Assembly: GCA_020025095.1 (NCBI GenBank) | Contig: JAHHSS010000002.1 | Span: 1-34,698, forward strand | Direction: 5' to 3' | Length of the DNA stretch: 34,698 bases | Origin: Peptostreptococcus sp. | GTDB taxonomy: Bacteria > Bacillota > Clostridia > Peptostreptococcales > Peptostreptococcaceae | Shown here: positions 8,387 to 16,636 of the stretch, piece after piece | Layout of the letters: the number at the start of each line of letters is the position of its first letter | Numbering within the stretch: the stretch's first letter is position 1 | Notes under the pieces: model-generated | Told to the model about the DNA's origin: nothing | Database searches by the model: none | Seen by the model: the letters and a program-made list of their open reading frames with translations, nothing else | Made by a program: the position numbers and the translations under genes

Positions 8387-10009
8387 TTAGCTCGATTTTT
8401 TATTCGCTTTTTCTATATTCAGTTTGTTGCCCTTTATTTTTCTATTCTTCATTTTGTTGATTATTGTTTTTGCAATCTTTTTATCAACATCTACAAATGT
8501 GTATTTATCATAAACATCTATATTTCCAATTTGTTTTCCTGCAACACCTGTTTCACCTGCTATAGAACCTAGTATATCCTTAGCCTGTATTTTTTGTTTT
8601 CTTCCTACATTAAGAAATAGTCTTGTCATATTAGCAGCATTATAATTTTTCTTTCTACCACCTTTTCTATTTCTATCTCTTCCATAAGAAGTTTCTTCTT
8701 TAATTTCTTGCTTTTCCTCATCGCCTAAACTATTTTTTATAATAGCTGCGCAAATATCAATCAATGAATAATCCTCTTCTTCACAGAAGTCCTCAACCCA
8801 CTGAATTTGTTTTGCAAAACTTCCCTCTTCAAGAGTTGATTTTACTTCTTCAAAAAACTGTCCTACTTTTCTCTGCTCAACGTCATCTACTGTAGGTATT
8901 GAGTGTTTTTCGATTTTAGACTTTGTGTATCTTTCAATATCTTTAAGTCTTCTCATATCTCTTCCAAAAGCAAATGAAAATGCTATACCTTCTCTACCAG
9001 CTCTACCAGTTCTACCTATTCTATGAACATAGTATTCCTCATCTTGTGGCAATTCATAATTAACAACACATTCAACATCATCTATATCTATACCTCTTGC
9101 CGCTACATCAGTTGCAACTAAGATATCTATTGTTCCTGCTCTGAACTTATCCATTACGATATCTCTTTGCACCTGTTTCATATCGCCATGAAGTGAATCT
9201 GCTCCATATCCTCTAGCCTGAAGGTTAGAAACTAATTCGTCTGCCCCCTTCTTTGTATTTGTAAATACTACTGTAAGCTTTGGATTATATACATCTATTA
9301 TTCTAGTTAAAACCTCAAGCCTATTTGAATTTCTTGTTTCTATATAAAATTGCTTGATATTTGAAACTGTAAGTTCTTTTCTAACAACTTTTATATGCAC
9401 CGGATCCTTCTGATACTTTTTAGTTAAATCAAGTATAGATTTAGGCATAGTCGCTGAAAATAAAGCTGTTTGTCTTTCTTCTGGAACACTGTTTAGTATT
9501 GTTTCAATATCTTCTCTAAAGCCCATATCAAGCATTTCATCTGCTTCATCTAGAACTACCATTTTAACATTATCCATTCTTAATGTTTTTCTGTTAATAT
9601 GATCTATTACTCTACCTGGAGTACCTATCACTACTTGAACTCCGCCCTTTAGAGCCTTTATTTGTCTATTTATTGGTTGTCCACCATATATGGGAAGAGT
9701 CTTTAAACCGCTTATATATTTCGTAAGCTTTCTCATTTCTTCTGAAACCTGAATAGCAAGTTCTCTTGTCGGACAAAGAACTATTGCCTGAAGCTTCTTA
9801 TTGTTTACATCCACCTTCTCTAAAAGTGGTATACTGAATGCCGCAGTCTTTCCTGTACCTGTCTGAGCCTGACCTATTACGTCATGTCCTTCTAGCATTA
9901 CAGGTATCGCCTTTGCCTGGATTGGAGATGGTTGTTCAAATCCAAGATCCTCAATTGCCCTCATTATTCCTTCGTTTATTTCTAATTCATTAAATTTGTT
10001 TATTTCCAT
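8387..10009 (-). CDS. DEAD-box RNA helicase with DbpA-type RNA-binding tail
   Basis: ATP-dependent RNA helicase of the DeaD/CsdA/DbpA group, which remodels structured RNA in ribosome assembly, mRNA decay and cold growth. Motifs in order: Q motif with Phe6 and Gln31, AQTGTGKT at 48-55, PTRELA, GG, TPGR, DEAD near 155, SAT, HGDM, ATDVAARGID and HRIGRTGRAGREG. After the two RecA-like lobes comes a charged Lys/Arg-rich linker (RDRNRKGGRKKN). A domain at about 463-535 (LFLNVGRKQKI...DVDKKIAKTIINKM) matches the DbpA RNA-binding fold. It is a single-gene transcript. The predicted 5' end forms two AT-rich hairpins (10031-10067), which may matter for control. DeaD/CsdA and DbpA themselves cannot be told apart with certainty here. 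Confidence 0.94.
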   Translation of the reverse strand: MEINKFNELEINEGIMRAIEDLGFEQPSPIQAKAIPVMLEGHDVIGQAQTGTGKTAAFSIPLLEKVDVNNKKLQAIVLCPTRELAIQVSEEMRKLTKYISGLKTLPIYGGQPINRQIKALKGGVQVVIGTPGRVIDHINRKTLRMDNVKMVVLDEADEMLDMGFREDIETILNSVPEERQTALFSATMPKSILDLTKKYQKDPVHIKVVRKELTVSNIKQFYIETRNSNRLEVLTRIIDVYNPKLTVVFTNTKKGADELVSNLQARGYGADSLHGDMKQVQRDIVMDKFRAGTIDILVATDVAARGIDIDDVECVVNYELPQDEEYYVHRIGRTGRAGREGIAFSFAFGRDMRRLKDIERYTKSKIEKHSIPTVDDVEQRKVGQFFEEVKSTLEEGSFAKQIQWVEDFCEEEDYSLIDICAAIIKNSLGDEEKQEIKEETSYGRDRNRKGGRKKNYNAANMTRLFLNVGRKQKIQAKDILGSIAGETGVAGKQIGNIDVYDKYTFVDVDKKIAKTIINKMKNRKIKGNKLNIEKANKKSS

Positions 10010-10030
10010 AAAACTTCCTTTCTTATTAAA

Positions 10031-10067
10031 TATCTATTTTTATAGATACATATCTATTTTATAGATA
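10031..10067 (-). repeat. Two tandem AT-rich hairpins at the 5' end of the DEAD-box mRNA
   Basis: On the minus strand TATCTATAAAATAGATA (10067-10051) is followed after two bases by TATCTATAAAAATAGATA (10048-10031). Each is a 7-base inverted repeat around a 3- or 4-base loop. A third half-copy lies at 10070-10076. The predicted transcription start (about 10068) falls right before the first one, so both would be in the leader, ahead of AAAGGAAG and the ATG. Confidence 0.7.
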
Positions 10068-10074
10068 CTTATCT

Positions 10075-10103
10075 ATTATACTTGTAAAATGGATATTTTG
10101 CAA
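10075..10103 (-). promoter_or_regulatory. Promoter of the DEAD-box helicase gene
   Basis: TTGCAA at 10098-10103 and a consensus TATAAT (minus strand, 10080-10075) are 17 bases apart. The implied leader is about 58 bases. Confidence 0.65.
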
Positions 10104-10246
10104 ACTATTATTGTATTAATTTTTTTCAACGATTTTTATAGTCTAACTTAAAGTACTATAAAAATTCATATTACCTTATAAAGTATTTGTCAAAAAAAAT
10201 GTTACTATAAATCTATACCCTATTTGCAAAAATAAACACATAAAAT

Positions 10247-10321
10247 AAAAAAGCAGTATTTTTTTAAATTGGCTATTTATAAAAATTAAAAGCTTTTAAA
10301 ACCAATTTAATTATACTGCTT
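10247..10321 (-). terminator. Long terminator hairpin after the patatin gene
   Basis: AAGCAGTAT (10251-10259) pairs with ATACTGCTT (10313-10321), and an inner TTAAATTGG (10264-10272) pairs with CCAATTTAA (10302-10310). On the minus strand a T run follows. The region from 10104 to 10240 shows nothing else I can name. Confidence 0.75.
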
Positions 10322-10338
10322 ATTATCTTTAAAAATTA

Positions 10339-11226
10339 TTATTTGTTTTTTTCAAACAGAAATTCCTTCCATTTTTCCACATCTCTATTTCCTATATTGT
10401 AGCCTTGTTCATAAATTTCAACTAACTTTTCTTTATGAATTTCTCTATTAGTTATATCCATCTTTTCAGGATAAACTACATAAGCCTTCCCCTGTCTTTC
10501 AAGTTCTTCTACCAGATCACATTGTCTATTGTATACTTCAGGCCTTCTTATTAAGGCATCCGCTACACCAGGGAACTTTTTAAAATGTCTTTTGTAAAAT
10601 CTAGGATGCTTCACATCCTTTTTTCTATATTCTCTTTCTTGTGTCCTTACTATAAAAAATTTATCATATCCATCTTCCATAGCTATATCTATAGCTATAC
10701 CACCTGTAAGTCCACCATCAAAGTATACTCTGTCCCCAATTACTGTTGGCTCCATGAAAATTGGTAGAGATGATGAAGCTCTAGCTATTTTCATTAAATC
10801 CTCAAGACATTTAACATCTGTATTGGTAAAATTTTTAGCTGACCTTTTTTTTACATCATAAGCTACAATTCTATATTTAGCAGGATTTTTTTTAAATGTT
10901 TCATAATCAAACTCTAGCCATTCTCCTGGCTTTCCAATTTCTTCATAAATATATTCGCCATTAAAAAAACCCTTACCCTTTAAAAAAGATTTCCATCCTC
11001 CAAAATTAGGATCATCAACTATCTCTATAAATGATTTTTTTGTTCTTTCTATATCCCTAGACAAGTAGTTAAGAGTTTGACTAGTTCCAGCTGATATCCC
11101 CGCTACATAATTAAAGTATAATTCATTCTCTAAAAGTACATTTACTATACCGGCAGAAAAAGCGCCTCTCATTCCGCCACCTTCAAAAATAAGCGCTACA
11201 TCATTTATATTGTTCTTAAGCTCCAT
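10339..11226 (-). CDS. Patatin-like phospholipase (YjjU-like)
   Basis: Predicted cytoplasmic Ser-Asp lipid acyl hydrolase. The oxyanion loop GGGMRG is at residues 16-21. The nucleophile elbow GISAG is at 43-47 with Ser45. The catalytic Asp is in DGG at 170-172. The C-terminal third, with PGVADALIRRPEVYN and the segment after it, matches bacterial YjjU-type patatins rather than the shorter RssA type. At 295 residues it is full length. ATG at 11226 follows AAGGAGGAAAAC. Hairpins on both sides suggest it is transcribed alone although it follows thiI. The true substrate is unknown for most of the family. Confidence 0.9.
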   Translation of the reverse strand: MELKNNINDVALIFEGGGMRGAFSAGIVNVLLENELYFNYVAGISAGTSQTLNYLSRDIERTKKSFIEIVDDPNFGGWKSFLKGKGFFNGEYIYEEIGKPGEWLEFDYETFKKNPAKYRIVAYDVKKRSAKNFTNTDVKCLEDLMKIARASSSLPIFMEPTVIGDRVYFDGGLTGGIAIDIAMEDGYDKFFIVRTQEREYRKKDVKHPRFYKRHFKKFPGVADALIRRPEVYNRQCDLVEELERQGKAYVVYPEKMDITNREIHKEKLVEIYEQGYNIGNRDVEKWKEFLFEKNK

Positions 11227-11281
11227 AGTTTTCCTCCTTGGGCATCATAAAAATATATTGAATATACATATATTTATAATC

Positions 11282-11317
11282 AAAAATTGTGCACATATCT
11301 ATGAGTGCACAATTTTT
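11282..11317. terminator. Terminator after thiI
   Basis: AAAAATTGTGCAC (11282-11294) pairs with GTGCACAATTTTT (11305-11317) around a ten-base loop. A/T tracts are built into both sides, so it works on the minus strand. Confidence 0.85.
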
Positions 11318-11328
11318 AATTTGTAAAA

Positions 11329-12507
11329 CTATTCGTAAGATATTATCTCCATTACAGAATTATCTACAGCTGACTTTATCAATTTTTCAACATCTAGCTT
11401 TGTTTCTGACTTCTCTATTCTCTCAAGTCTAGGTTTAGTTACTGGCTTTTTAGGTGAAAATAATGAACAGCAATCTGCTTCTGGAATTATTGATGTTTCG
11501 TATGTTCCTATTTCTTCTGCTAATTTTATAATGTCTACCTTATCCATAGCTATAAGAGGTCTAAATATTGGCATAGAAACTGAAGCATTTGTACATACTA
11601 TCCCTTGCATTGTCTGAGATGCAACTTGACCAATACTTTCTCCTGTTATTAGAGCATCACAATATCTTTTCTTTCCTATTTCTTCTGCAATTCTCATCAT
11701 AAATCTTCTAGAAAGAATTGTCGTTTCCTCTTCATTGCAATTTTCTGCTATGGCTTTTTGTATATCAAGAGTATTTACCATATGAAGTTTTATAGGTCCA
11801 CAATATTTAGAAAGAATTCTAGCGAGTTCCCTTACTTTTTCTTGTGACCTTTCGTTAGTAAATGGATATGAATGGAAATGAACTGCTTCTATATCCACAC
11901 CTCTCTTAGCTATTAACCAAGATGCCACTGGACTGTCTATACCACCTGATAAAAGTGACATAGCCTTACCATTTGTTCCTAAAGGAAGCCCACCATATGC
12001 TTCTACTGAATCAGAATATACCAAGATATGCTCTTTTCTATACTCACAAGTTATTTTTACTTGTGGATTTCGTACATCTACGCTTACCTCTGGGTTATTT
12101 ATATTTGAAAGAACATATCCACCAATATCTATACTCATTTCTTGAGATGTCATTGGAAAATCCTTATCACCTCTTTTAGATTCTATCTTGAAAGTCTTTA
12201 CTCCTTGTGAAACTTTTTCTTTTAGCATATTCAATGCAGTTTCTTTTAAAAGTTCATAGTCTTTTTCTTTTTTTATTGCAGGGCACACACCTACCACACC
12301 GAATACTTTTCTTACTTCTTCTATTACTTCCTTATAATTGCTATCATCCACATCCACATATATTCTTCCATATTCTTTATATACATTGAATGTACCTATA
12401 GACTTTAGCATATTTCTTATATTTCTTATTAACTTATTTTCAAATATATATCTATTTTTGCCCTTTACTCCTATTTCTCCATATTTGGCTATTAATATAT
12501 TATACAT
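11329..12507 (-). CDS. thiI: tRNA 4-thiouridine synthetase ThiI
   Basis: Adenylates U8 of tRNA and helps transfer sulfur to make 4-thiouridine; in some bacteria it also serves thiazole synthesis. An N-terminal ferredoxin-like region and a THUMP RNA-binding domain (about 60-165) are followed by the PP-loop pyrophosphatase domain with SGGIDSP near 187-193. The protein stops at 392 residues, so it lacks the C-terminal rhodanese domain of the E. coli enzyme, as in many Firmicutes. A partner must then deliver the persulfide, and the cysteine desulfurase 59 bases upstream is the obvious candidate. The two are likely one transcript, ended by the hairpin at 11282-11317. Confidence 0.95.
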   Translation of the reverse strand: MYNILIAKYGEIGVKGKNRYIFENKLIRNIRNMLKSIGTFNVYKEYGRIYVDVDDSNYKEVIEEVRKVFGVVGVCPAIKKEKDYELLKETALNMLKEKVSQGVKTFKIESKRGDKDFPMTSQEMSIDIGGYVLSNINNPEVSVDVRNPQVKITCEYRKEHILVYSDSVEAYGGLPLGTNGKAMSLLSGGIDSPVASWLIAKRGVDIEAVHFHSYPFTNERSQEKVRELARILSKYCGPIKLHMVNTLDIQKAIAENCNEEETTILSRRFMMRIAEEIGKKRYCDALITGESIGQVASQTMQGIVCTNASVSMPIFRPLIAMDKVDIIKLAEEIGTYETSIIPEADCCSLFSPKKPVTKPRLERIEKSETKLDVEKLIKSAVDNSVMEIISYE

Positions 12508-12566
12508 AATTTCTCCTTCTTGTTTTATATTTCAAAAATTCTAAGCAAGACTGCCTTTTAATAATT

Positions 12567-13727
12567 TTATCTTTTTTTTCTTCTAGATAATAATCTAATC
12601 ATCTCCACATAAGACTTAATTTTTTCAACGGTATAATCTATTTCTTCTTTTGTATTCATTTCAGATAAACTAAATCTTATAGCACCATCTATTTCTTCTG
12701 GAGCAAGGCCTATCGCATTGAGTACATGACTACCTTTTTTCTTTGATGAGCAGGCAGAACCTGTAGACACATAAATGCCGTCTTCTTCAAGATAGTGTAA
12801 AAGAACCTCACCTTTAACTCCTTCAAAAGAAACATTTAATATGTGACAAACACCATTTTCAATATCTGTATTGATTTTTATATCATCTATATTTTTAGAT
12901 AAAGATTTATAGAGATACTCTCTTAATTCCCTTATATTATCAATGTTTTTCTTTAAATCATCAAAAAGAATTTCTATGGCCTTTCCCATTCCGTATATAC
13001 CTGGAACATTCTCCGTACCTGACCTTAAATTAAATTCTTGACCTCCACCTGTCAAAAGTGGTTTAAATCTATTTGTATCCTTTATATACATAAATCCAAC
13101 ACCCTTAGGACCATGAATTTTATGCGAACTTACACTCATAAAATCAACTTTCAAATCTTTTAATTTAAAATCAATTTTGCCATAGGCTTGGACTGCATCA
13201 ACATGAAAAAATACCTTATCATTAAATTTTTCTATTATTTCACCAACTTCTTTAATAGGTTCAATGCAGCCTATTTCATTGTTTACAAACATAATACTTA
13301 CTAAGCAAGTTCTATCAGTAATAGAATTTTCCAATTGATTTAAATCTATTTGACCTTTTTTATCTACCCCTAAAATAGTAATCTCGAAACCATCATTTTC
13401 AAGATCTTTTACCGTGTTTAAAACTGCTGGATGCTCTATAGCAGTAGTTATAATATGATTTTTTCTTTTATTATTTAGCTTTGCAACACTTCTTATAATT
13501 GCATTATTACTTTCTGTACCTCCTGAGGTGAATATTATTGATTTATCTTCAACGCCAAGAGTTTTGGCAATATTATTTCTTATTTTTTTGATTTTTTTTT
13601 CAACTTCAAAGCCAGCTCTATACGCAGCAGAAGGATTAGCAAAATCGTCTGTAAAAGATAAGACTACTTCGTCAACTACTTCTTTATATGGCTTTGTTGT
13701 AGCACTATTGTCTAAATAAATTTTCAT
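12567..13727 (-). CDS. Cysteine desulfurase (IscS/NifS type, ThiI partner)
   Basis: PLP enzyme that takes sulfur from cysteine and carries it as a persulfide. The PLP lysine is in SSHKIHGPKG (about Lys203), with HVDAVQ upstream of it. The sulfur-carrying Cys is in STGSACSSKKKGSH (Cys326 from the chosen start). I start at ATG 13727 (MKIYLDNSATT): it follows AAAGGAG with 8-base spacing, and an extended -10 lies 25 bases upstream. An in-frame extension to 13805 would include that promoter and is not credible. Its position before thiI, with no iron-sulfur scaffold gene nearby, points to tRNA thiolation, as for the NifZ-ThiI pair of Bacillus subtilis. A general role in Fe-S assembly cannot be excluded. 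Confidence 0.92.
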   Translation of the reverse strand: MKIYLDNSATTKPYKEVVDEVVLSFTDDFANPSAAYRAGFEVEKKIKKIRNNIAKTLGVEDKSIIFTSGGTESNNAIIRSVAKLNNKRKNHIITTAIEHPAVLNTVKDLENDGFEITILGVDKKGQIDLNQLENSITDRTCLVSIMFVNNEIGCIEPIKEVGEIIEKFNDKVFFHVDAVQAYGKIDFKLKDLKVDFMSVSSHKIHGPKGVGFMYIKDTNRFKPLLTGGGQEFNLRSGTENVPGIYGMGKAIEILFDDLKKNIDNIRELREYLYKSLSKNIDDIKINTDIENGVCHILNVSFEGVKGEVLLHYLEEDGIYVSTGSACSSKKKGSHVLNAIGLAPEEIDGAIRFSLSEMNTKEEIDYTVEKIKSYVEMIRLLSRRKKR

Positions 13728-13752
13728 ACTGTCAACTCCTTTACAAAACTTT

Positions 13753-13761
13753 ATTATATCA
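13753..13761 (-). promoter_or_regulatory. Extended -10 promoter of the cysteine desulfurase-thiI operon
   Basis: On the minus strand TG, one base, then TATAAT (13758-13753). The -35 is poor. The implied leader is about 20 bases, which fixes the start at 13727. Confidence 0.55.
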
Positions 13762-13820
13762 TAAAATATGTAACTATTAAACGCAATCATGTAATTTGAA
13801 TACAAAATAAGCTAAATATT

Positions 13821-13860
13821 AATTAAATTATATGATTGATATTTTTCATCAACACTATTT
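13821..13860. repeat. 40-base direct repeat, copy 1
   Basis: TTAAATTATATGATTGATAT and the following bases recur at 13919-13960 with a few changes and a two-base insertion. Each copy carries a short TTGAT...ATCAA inverted repeat around a T-rich loop. Confidence 0.7.
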
Positions 13861-13876
13861 CTTAAAAAACAAATAA

Positions 13877-13912
13877 AATAGGCGGCATAGAAAGTTATCT
13901 GTGCCACCTATT
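13877..13912 (-). terminator. Terminator after the 201-residue orphan gene
   Basis: AATAGG, GGCA and AGA on the left pair with TCT, TGCC and CCTATT on the right, with one mismatch and a six-base loop. On the minus strand a T-rich tract follows. It sits between the two copies of a 40-base direct repeat. Confidence 0.75.
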
Positions 13913-13918
13913 AATTTA

Positions 13919-13960
13919 GATTAAATTATATAATTGATATTTTTTTCATCAATACCATTT
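13919..13960. repeat. 40-base direct repeat, copy 2
   Basis: Second copy of the repeat at 13821-13860. The two copies bracket the terminator at 13877-13912. Confidence 0.7.
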
Positions 13961-14016
13961 GACAAAAAAGCACTATTATTATATCTACGCTATTTTTCCA
14001 AGCCAAAGCTTATATT

Positions 14017-14622
14017 TTATTTTATTTCATTTGAATGATTTAAAATATCAATTGCTTCTTTTTCCATATCATCTTGAAGCTCTTTATAAATTTTATATTT
14101 ATTAGCCTTATTATAAAATAGCGGGAATTTATTTTTTTTCCTAAAATCATCTTGCCACTGTGTATAATCAATATTTTCAAAATTATTTCTATCAAAATAA
14201 GCGTATATAGCATCTTCTACATTCTGATTATCTCTCATACTTATTTTTTGAAAGAATTCTATCCCCTTTATTTTTTTATTCCCCTTCAAATCATAAAGTA
14301 AATTTGAACTTTGATAAGCAAAATTCCTTACCTCTATCTCACCTTCTAAATGCGATGTAGGATAGTATCTTATTTTCAGTATTCCATTTTGTTTGTCAAA
14401 ATTCATTTCATCAATAGAGGCGTGTTTAGCCATTACATGCTTTGAATATTCTTCTGAGTTTGGAGATACATTATTAATATTAATATCTTTTGACAAATTT
14501 TCCTGATTTAAAATATCAACAGGATCATTTTTGATTTTAGAAAAAGGGTCTATTTTAACTAAGGCAAATACTATAATTGAAAGTACAACAATTACCTTTA
14601 TCCAAGGCATATATTTTTTCAT
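14017..14622 (-). CDS. Membrane-anchored extracytoplasmic protein, unknown function
   Basis: I do not recognise this 201-residue protein. One hydrophobic helix at about residues 7-23 follows a Lys-containing N-terminus and has no lipobox or clear cleavage site, so it is probably an N-terminal anchor with the rest outside. The outer part is polar, rich in Asn, Lys, Asp and Tyr, and has alternating strand-like stretches (GILKIRYYP, GEIEVRNFAY). ATG at 14622 follows AAGGGGAGC. It has its own terminator and stands apart from its neighbours. Nothing in the context assigns a role. Confidence 0.7.
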   Translation of the reverse strand: MKKYMPWIKVIVVLSIIVFALVKIDPFSKIKNDPVDILNQENLSKDININNVSPNSEEYSKHVMAKHASIDEMNFDKQNGILKIRYYPTSHLEGEIEVRNFAYQSSNLLYDLKGNKKIKGIEFFQKISMRDNQNVEDAIYAYFDRNNFENIDYTQWQDDFRKKNKFPLFYNKANKYKIYKELQDDMEKEAIDILNHSNEIK

Positions 14623-14884
14623 ACTAATAGCTCCCCTTCTAATAAAATTAAATATTTTAAAATATTTTCTGTACTAGCATATTGATCTTTTTTAAAAGCT
14701 ATACCTTTTAATTTTTTATTGTTCACTAAATAATACTAGCTAAAATAAAACAGATGATATCTGATTTATTTGTATATTATTATAAATTTTTTTTTATAAT
14801 AATTATTTTTAGTGAATTCTAAAAAAATTAACTAAGACTATTATATATGATTTTTTAGAAATTATAAATAGTAAATCTTGCAAT
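14623..14884. other. AT-rich intergenic stretch
   Basis: Upstream region of the orphan membrane protein. I see TATTAT-like -10 candidates on the minus strand but no clear -35, and no gene or structured RNA. Confidence 0.5.
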
Positions 14885-14920
14885 AAAAAATATCCATTCT
14901 ATTTTGAATGGATATTTTTT
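14885..14920. terminator. Terminator of the amino-acid ABC importer operon
   Basis: AAAAAATATCCATTC (14885-14899) pairs with GAATGGATATTTTTT (14906-14920) around a six-base loop, just after the stop of the ATPase gene. Confidence 0.9.
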
Positions 14921-14930
14921 ATTAATTTAA

Positions 14931-15668
14931 CTACAATATTTTATCAAAAAAGTCTTTTGCTCTATCGCTTTTTGGATTATTAAATACTTCTTCTGGAGTT
15001 CCATCCTCTACTATAAGTCCCCCATCTACAAATATAACTCTATCAGCAACTTCTTTTGCAAATCCCATCTCATGAGTAACTATTGCCATTGTCATACCAT
15101 CTTGTGCAAGCTCTTTTATAACGTCTAGTACCTCTTTTACCATTTCTGGATCAAGAGCTGATGTTGGCTCATCAAATAACATCATATCTGGCTCCATTGC
15201 AAGTGCTCTCGCTATAGCTATACGTTGTTGCTGTCCTCCTGAAAGCTGTGAAGGATATGCATCTTTCTTATCCAAAAGCCCTACACGATTTAGAAGTTCT
15301 GTTGCCTTTTTTTCTGCCTCTTCTTTACCTTTTCCTTTTACCTTTATTGGTGCTAGAGTAATATTTTCCATAATGGTTTTGTTTGGAAAAAGATTGAAAT
15401 TTTGAAAAACCATACCTATCTTCTCTCTTGTTTTATCTATTGTTTTCCCATCTATTATGCTTTTTCCCTCAAAAATTATATCTCCACTTGTAGGTTCTTC
15501 TAATAAATTCATACACCTTAAAATAGTACTTTTACCTGAACCCGATGGACCTATTATAACAAGGATATCTCCCTTATCTATTTCAAGATTTACTCCTTTT
15601 ATAACTTCTAAATCTCCAAATTTTTTATGTAAATTATTTATTTGAAGTAATACTTCTTTTTCGCTCAT
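14931..15668 (-). CDS. Polar amino-acid ABC importer, ATPase (GlnQ/HisP type)
   Basis: Energises import of a polar amino acid with the permease and binding protein encoded just upstream. Walker A GPSGSGKST at residues 40-48, Q-loop VFQNFNLFP, signature LSGGQQQR near 141-148 followed by IAIARALA, Walker B MLFDEPTSALD and switch His in IVTHEMGFAKEVADR. This string of motifs is typical of the polar amino-acid family. At 245 residues it is full length. It is the last gene of the operon and is followed at once by a strong terminator. Substrate specificity must come from the binding protein. Confidence 0.95.
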   Translation of the reverse strand: MSEKEVLLQINNLHKKFGDLEVIKGVNLEIDKGDILVIIGPSGSGKSTILRCMNLLEEPTSGDIIFEGKSIIDGKTIDKTREKIGMVFQNFNLFPNKTIMENITLAPIKVKGKGKEEAEKKATELLNRVGLLDKKDAYPSQLSGGQQQRIAIARALAMEPDMMLFDEPTSALDPEMVKEVLDVIKELAQDGMTMAIVTHEMGFAKEVADRVIFVDGGLIVEDGTPEEVFNNPKSDRAKDFFDKIL

Positions 15669-15788
15669 AACTGCCTCCTAATCAACTATCTATACATTTT
15701 TCTAAAACTTCTTTTCCCACTCTTTTAAAAAATAAACCTACATTCAAATATATGCATACACTCTGTACATTTTCCAATGTGAAATTTT

Positions 15789-16457
15789 TTATCTTCCTTT
15801 AGCATTTAGCTTTTTTTCAAATCTTCCTATTAATCTTGATAAAGTAAATGTAATTATAAAGTATAAAACCATAGCTACTAGATAAGGTCCCATAGCTTTA
15901 TATGTGGCATTTGAAACAGCTCCTGATACAAACATAATTTCTGATATTCCAACTGCTGAAAGTATTGATGACTCTTTGACCAATGTTACAAATTCATTTG
16001 CTAAAGCTGGAAGTATATTCTTAACTGCTTGAGGAACTATTACATATCTCATTGATTGCCAATAATTTAATCCCAATGAGCGACTAGCCTCCATTTGTCC
16101 CTTATTAACTGACTGTATTCCTGATCTCATAATTTCTGATATGTAAGCACCCGAATTTAATGTTAAAGCAAATGCTGCACCAGTAAAATCACCACTTAAA
16201 CCAAATAAACTAGGAAAATTAATTCCAATTTGTGGAAGAGCAAATGCTATTATCATAACCTGAACAAATAAAGGTGTATCTCTTATTACTTCTACATAAA
16301 TTGCTGATATTATATTTAATATTTTTATCTTAGAAAGCCTAGCTAATGAAGCAAGAAGCCCTATAATAAAGCCTCCTATAACAGCTATGAATGATACCAA
16401 AATAGTATATCCAGCGCCTTGTAAATACATTCCCGAATAATTTAATAAGTAACCCAT
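15789..16457 (-). CDS. Polar amino-acid ABC importer, permease (HisM/GlnP type)
   Basis: Integral membrane subunit with about five hydrophobic helices. The cytoplasmic coupling loop is EASRSLGLNYWQSMRYVIVPQA, cited here as the EAA-type signature around residues 123-144. LVKESSILSAVG follows, as in the HisMQ family. Only one permease gene is present, so the channel should be a homodimer. ATG at 16457 follows AAGGAG. The gene lies between the binding-protein and ATPase genes, with 179 bases upstream holding two hairpins and 120 bases downstream. Confidence 0.94.
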   Translation of the reverse strand: MGYLLNYSGMYLQGAGYTILVSFIAVIGGFIIGLLASLARLSKIKILNIISAIYVEVIRDTPLFVQVMIIAFALPQIGINFPSLFGLSGDFTGAAFALTLNSGAYISEIMRSGIQSVNKGQMEASRSLGLNYWQSMRYVIVPQAVKNILPALANEFVTLVKESSILSAVGISEIMFVSGAVSNATYKAMGPYLVAMVLYFIITFTLSRLIGRFEKKLNAKGR

Positions 16458-16512
16458 TTTTTTCTCCTTCTCTTATTTTATAATGTCATAATAACTTTAA
16501 TATTAATATGTC

Positions 16513-16584
16513 TAGCAAATAAGATTTTAAACAAATTTTATTTGCTAATTTTATCCCCCTGCTTCATATAAAAATGAAGCAGGG
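16513..16584 (-). other. Two intercistronic hairpins after the binding-protein gene
   Basis: TAGCAAATAAGATTT (16513-16527) pairs with AAATTTTATTTGCTA (16533-16547), 15 pairs around 5 bases. CCCTGCTTCAT (16557-16567) pairs with ATGAAGCAGGG (16574-16584). Neither has a T run after it on the minus strand, so they are not plain terminators there. Such structures often protect the 3' end of binding-protein mRNA and lower expression of the permease downstream. Confidence 0.7.
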
Positions 16585-16636
16585 AATTTTTACATATTAA
16601 TTATTAAAAGTTTTTCTATAAATTTTATACGAGCTT

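Noticed and set aside
13728..13805. Longer start (MYSNYM...) for the cysteine desulfurase
   Set aside because: It would include the extended -10 promoter and the Shine-Dalgarno of the shorter form, and homologues begin at MKIYLDNSATT.
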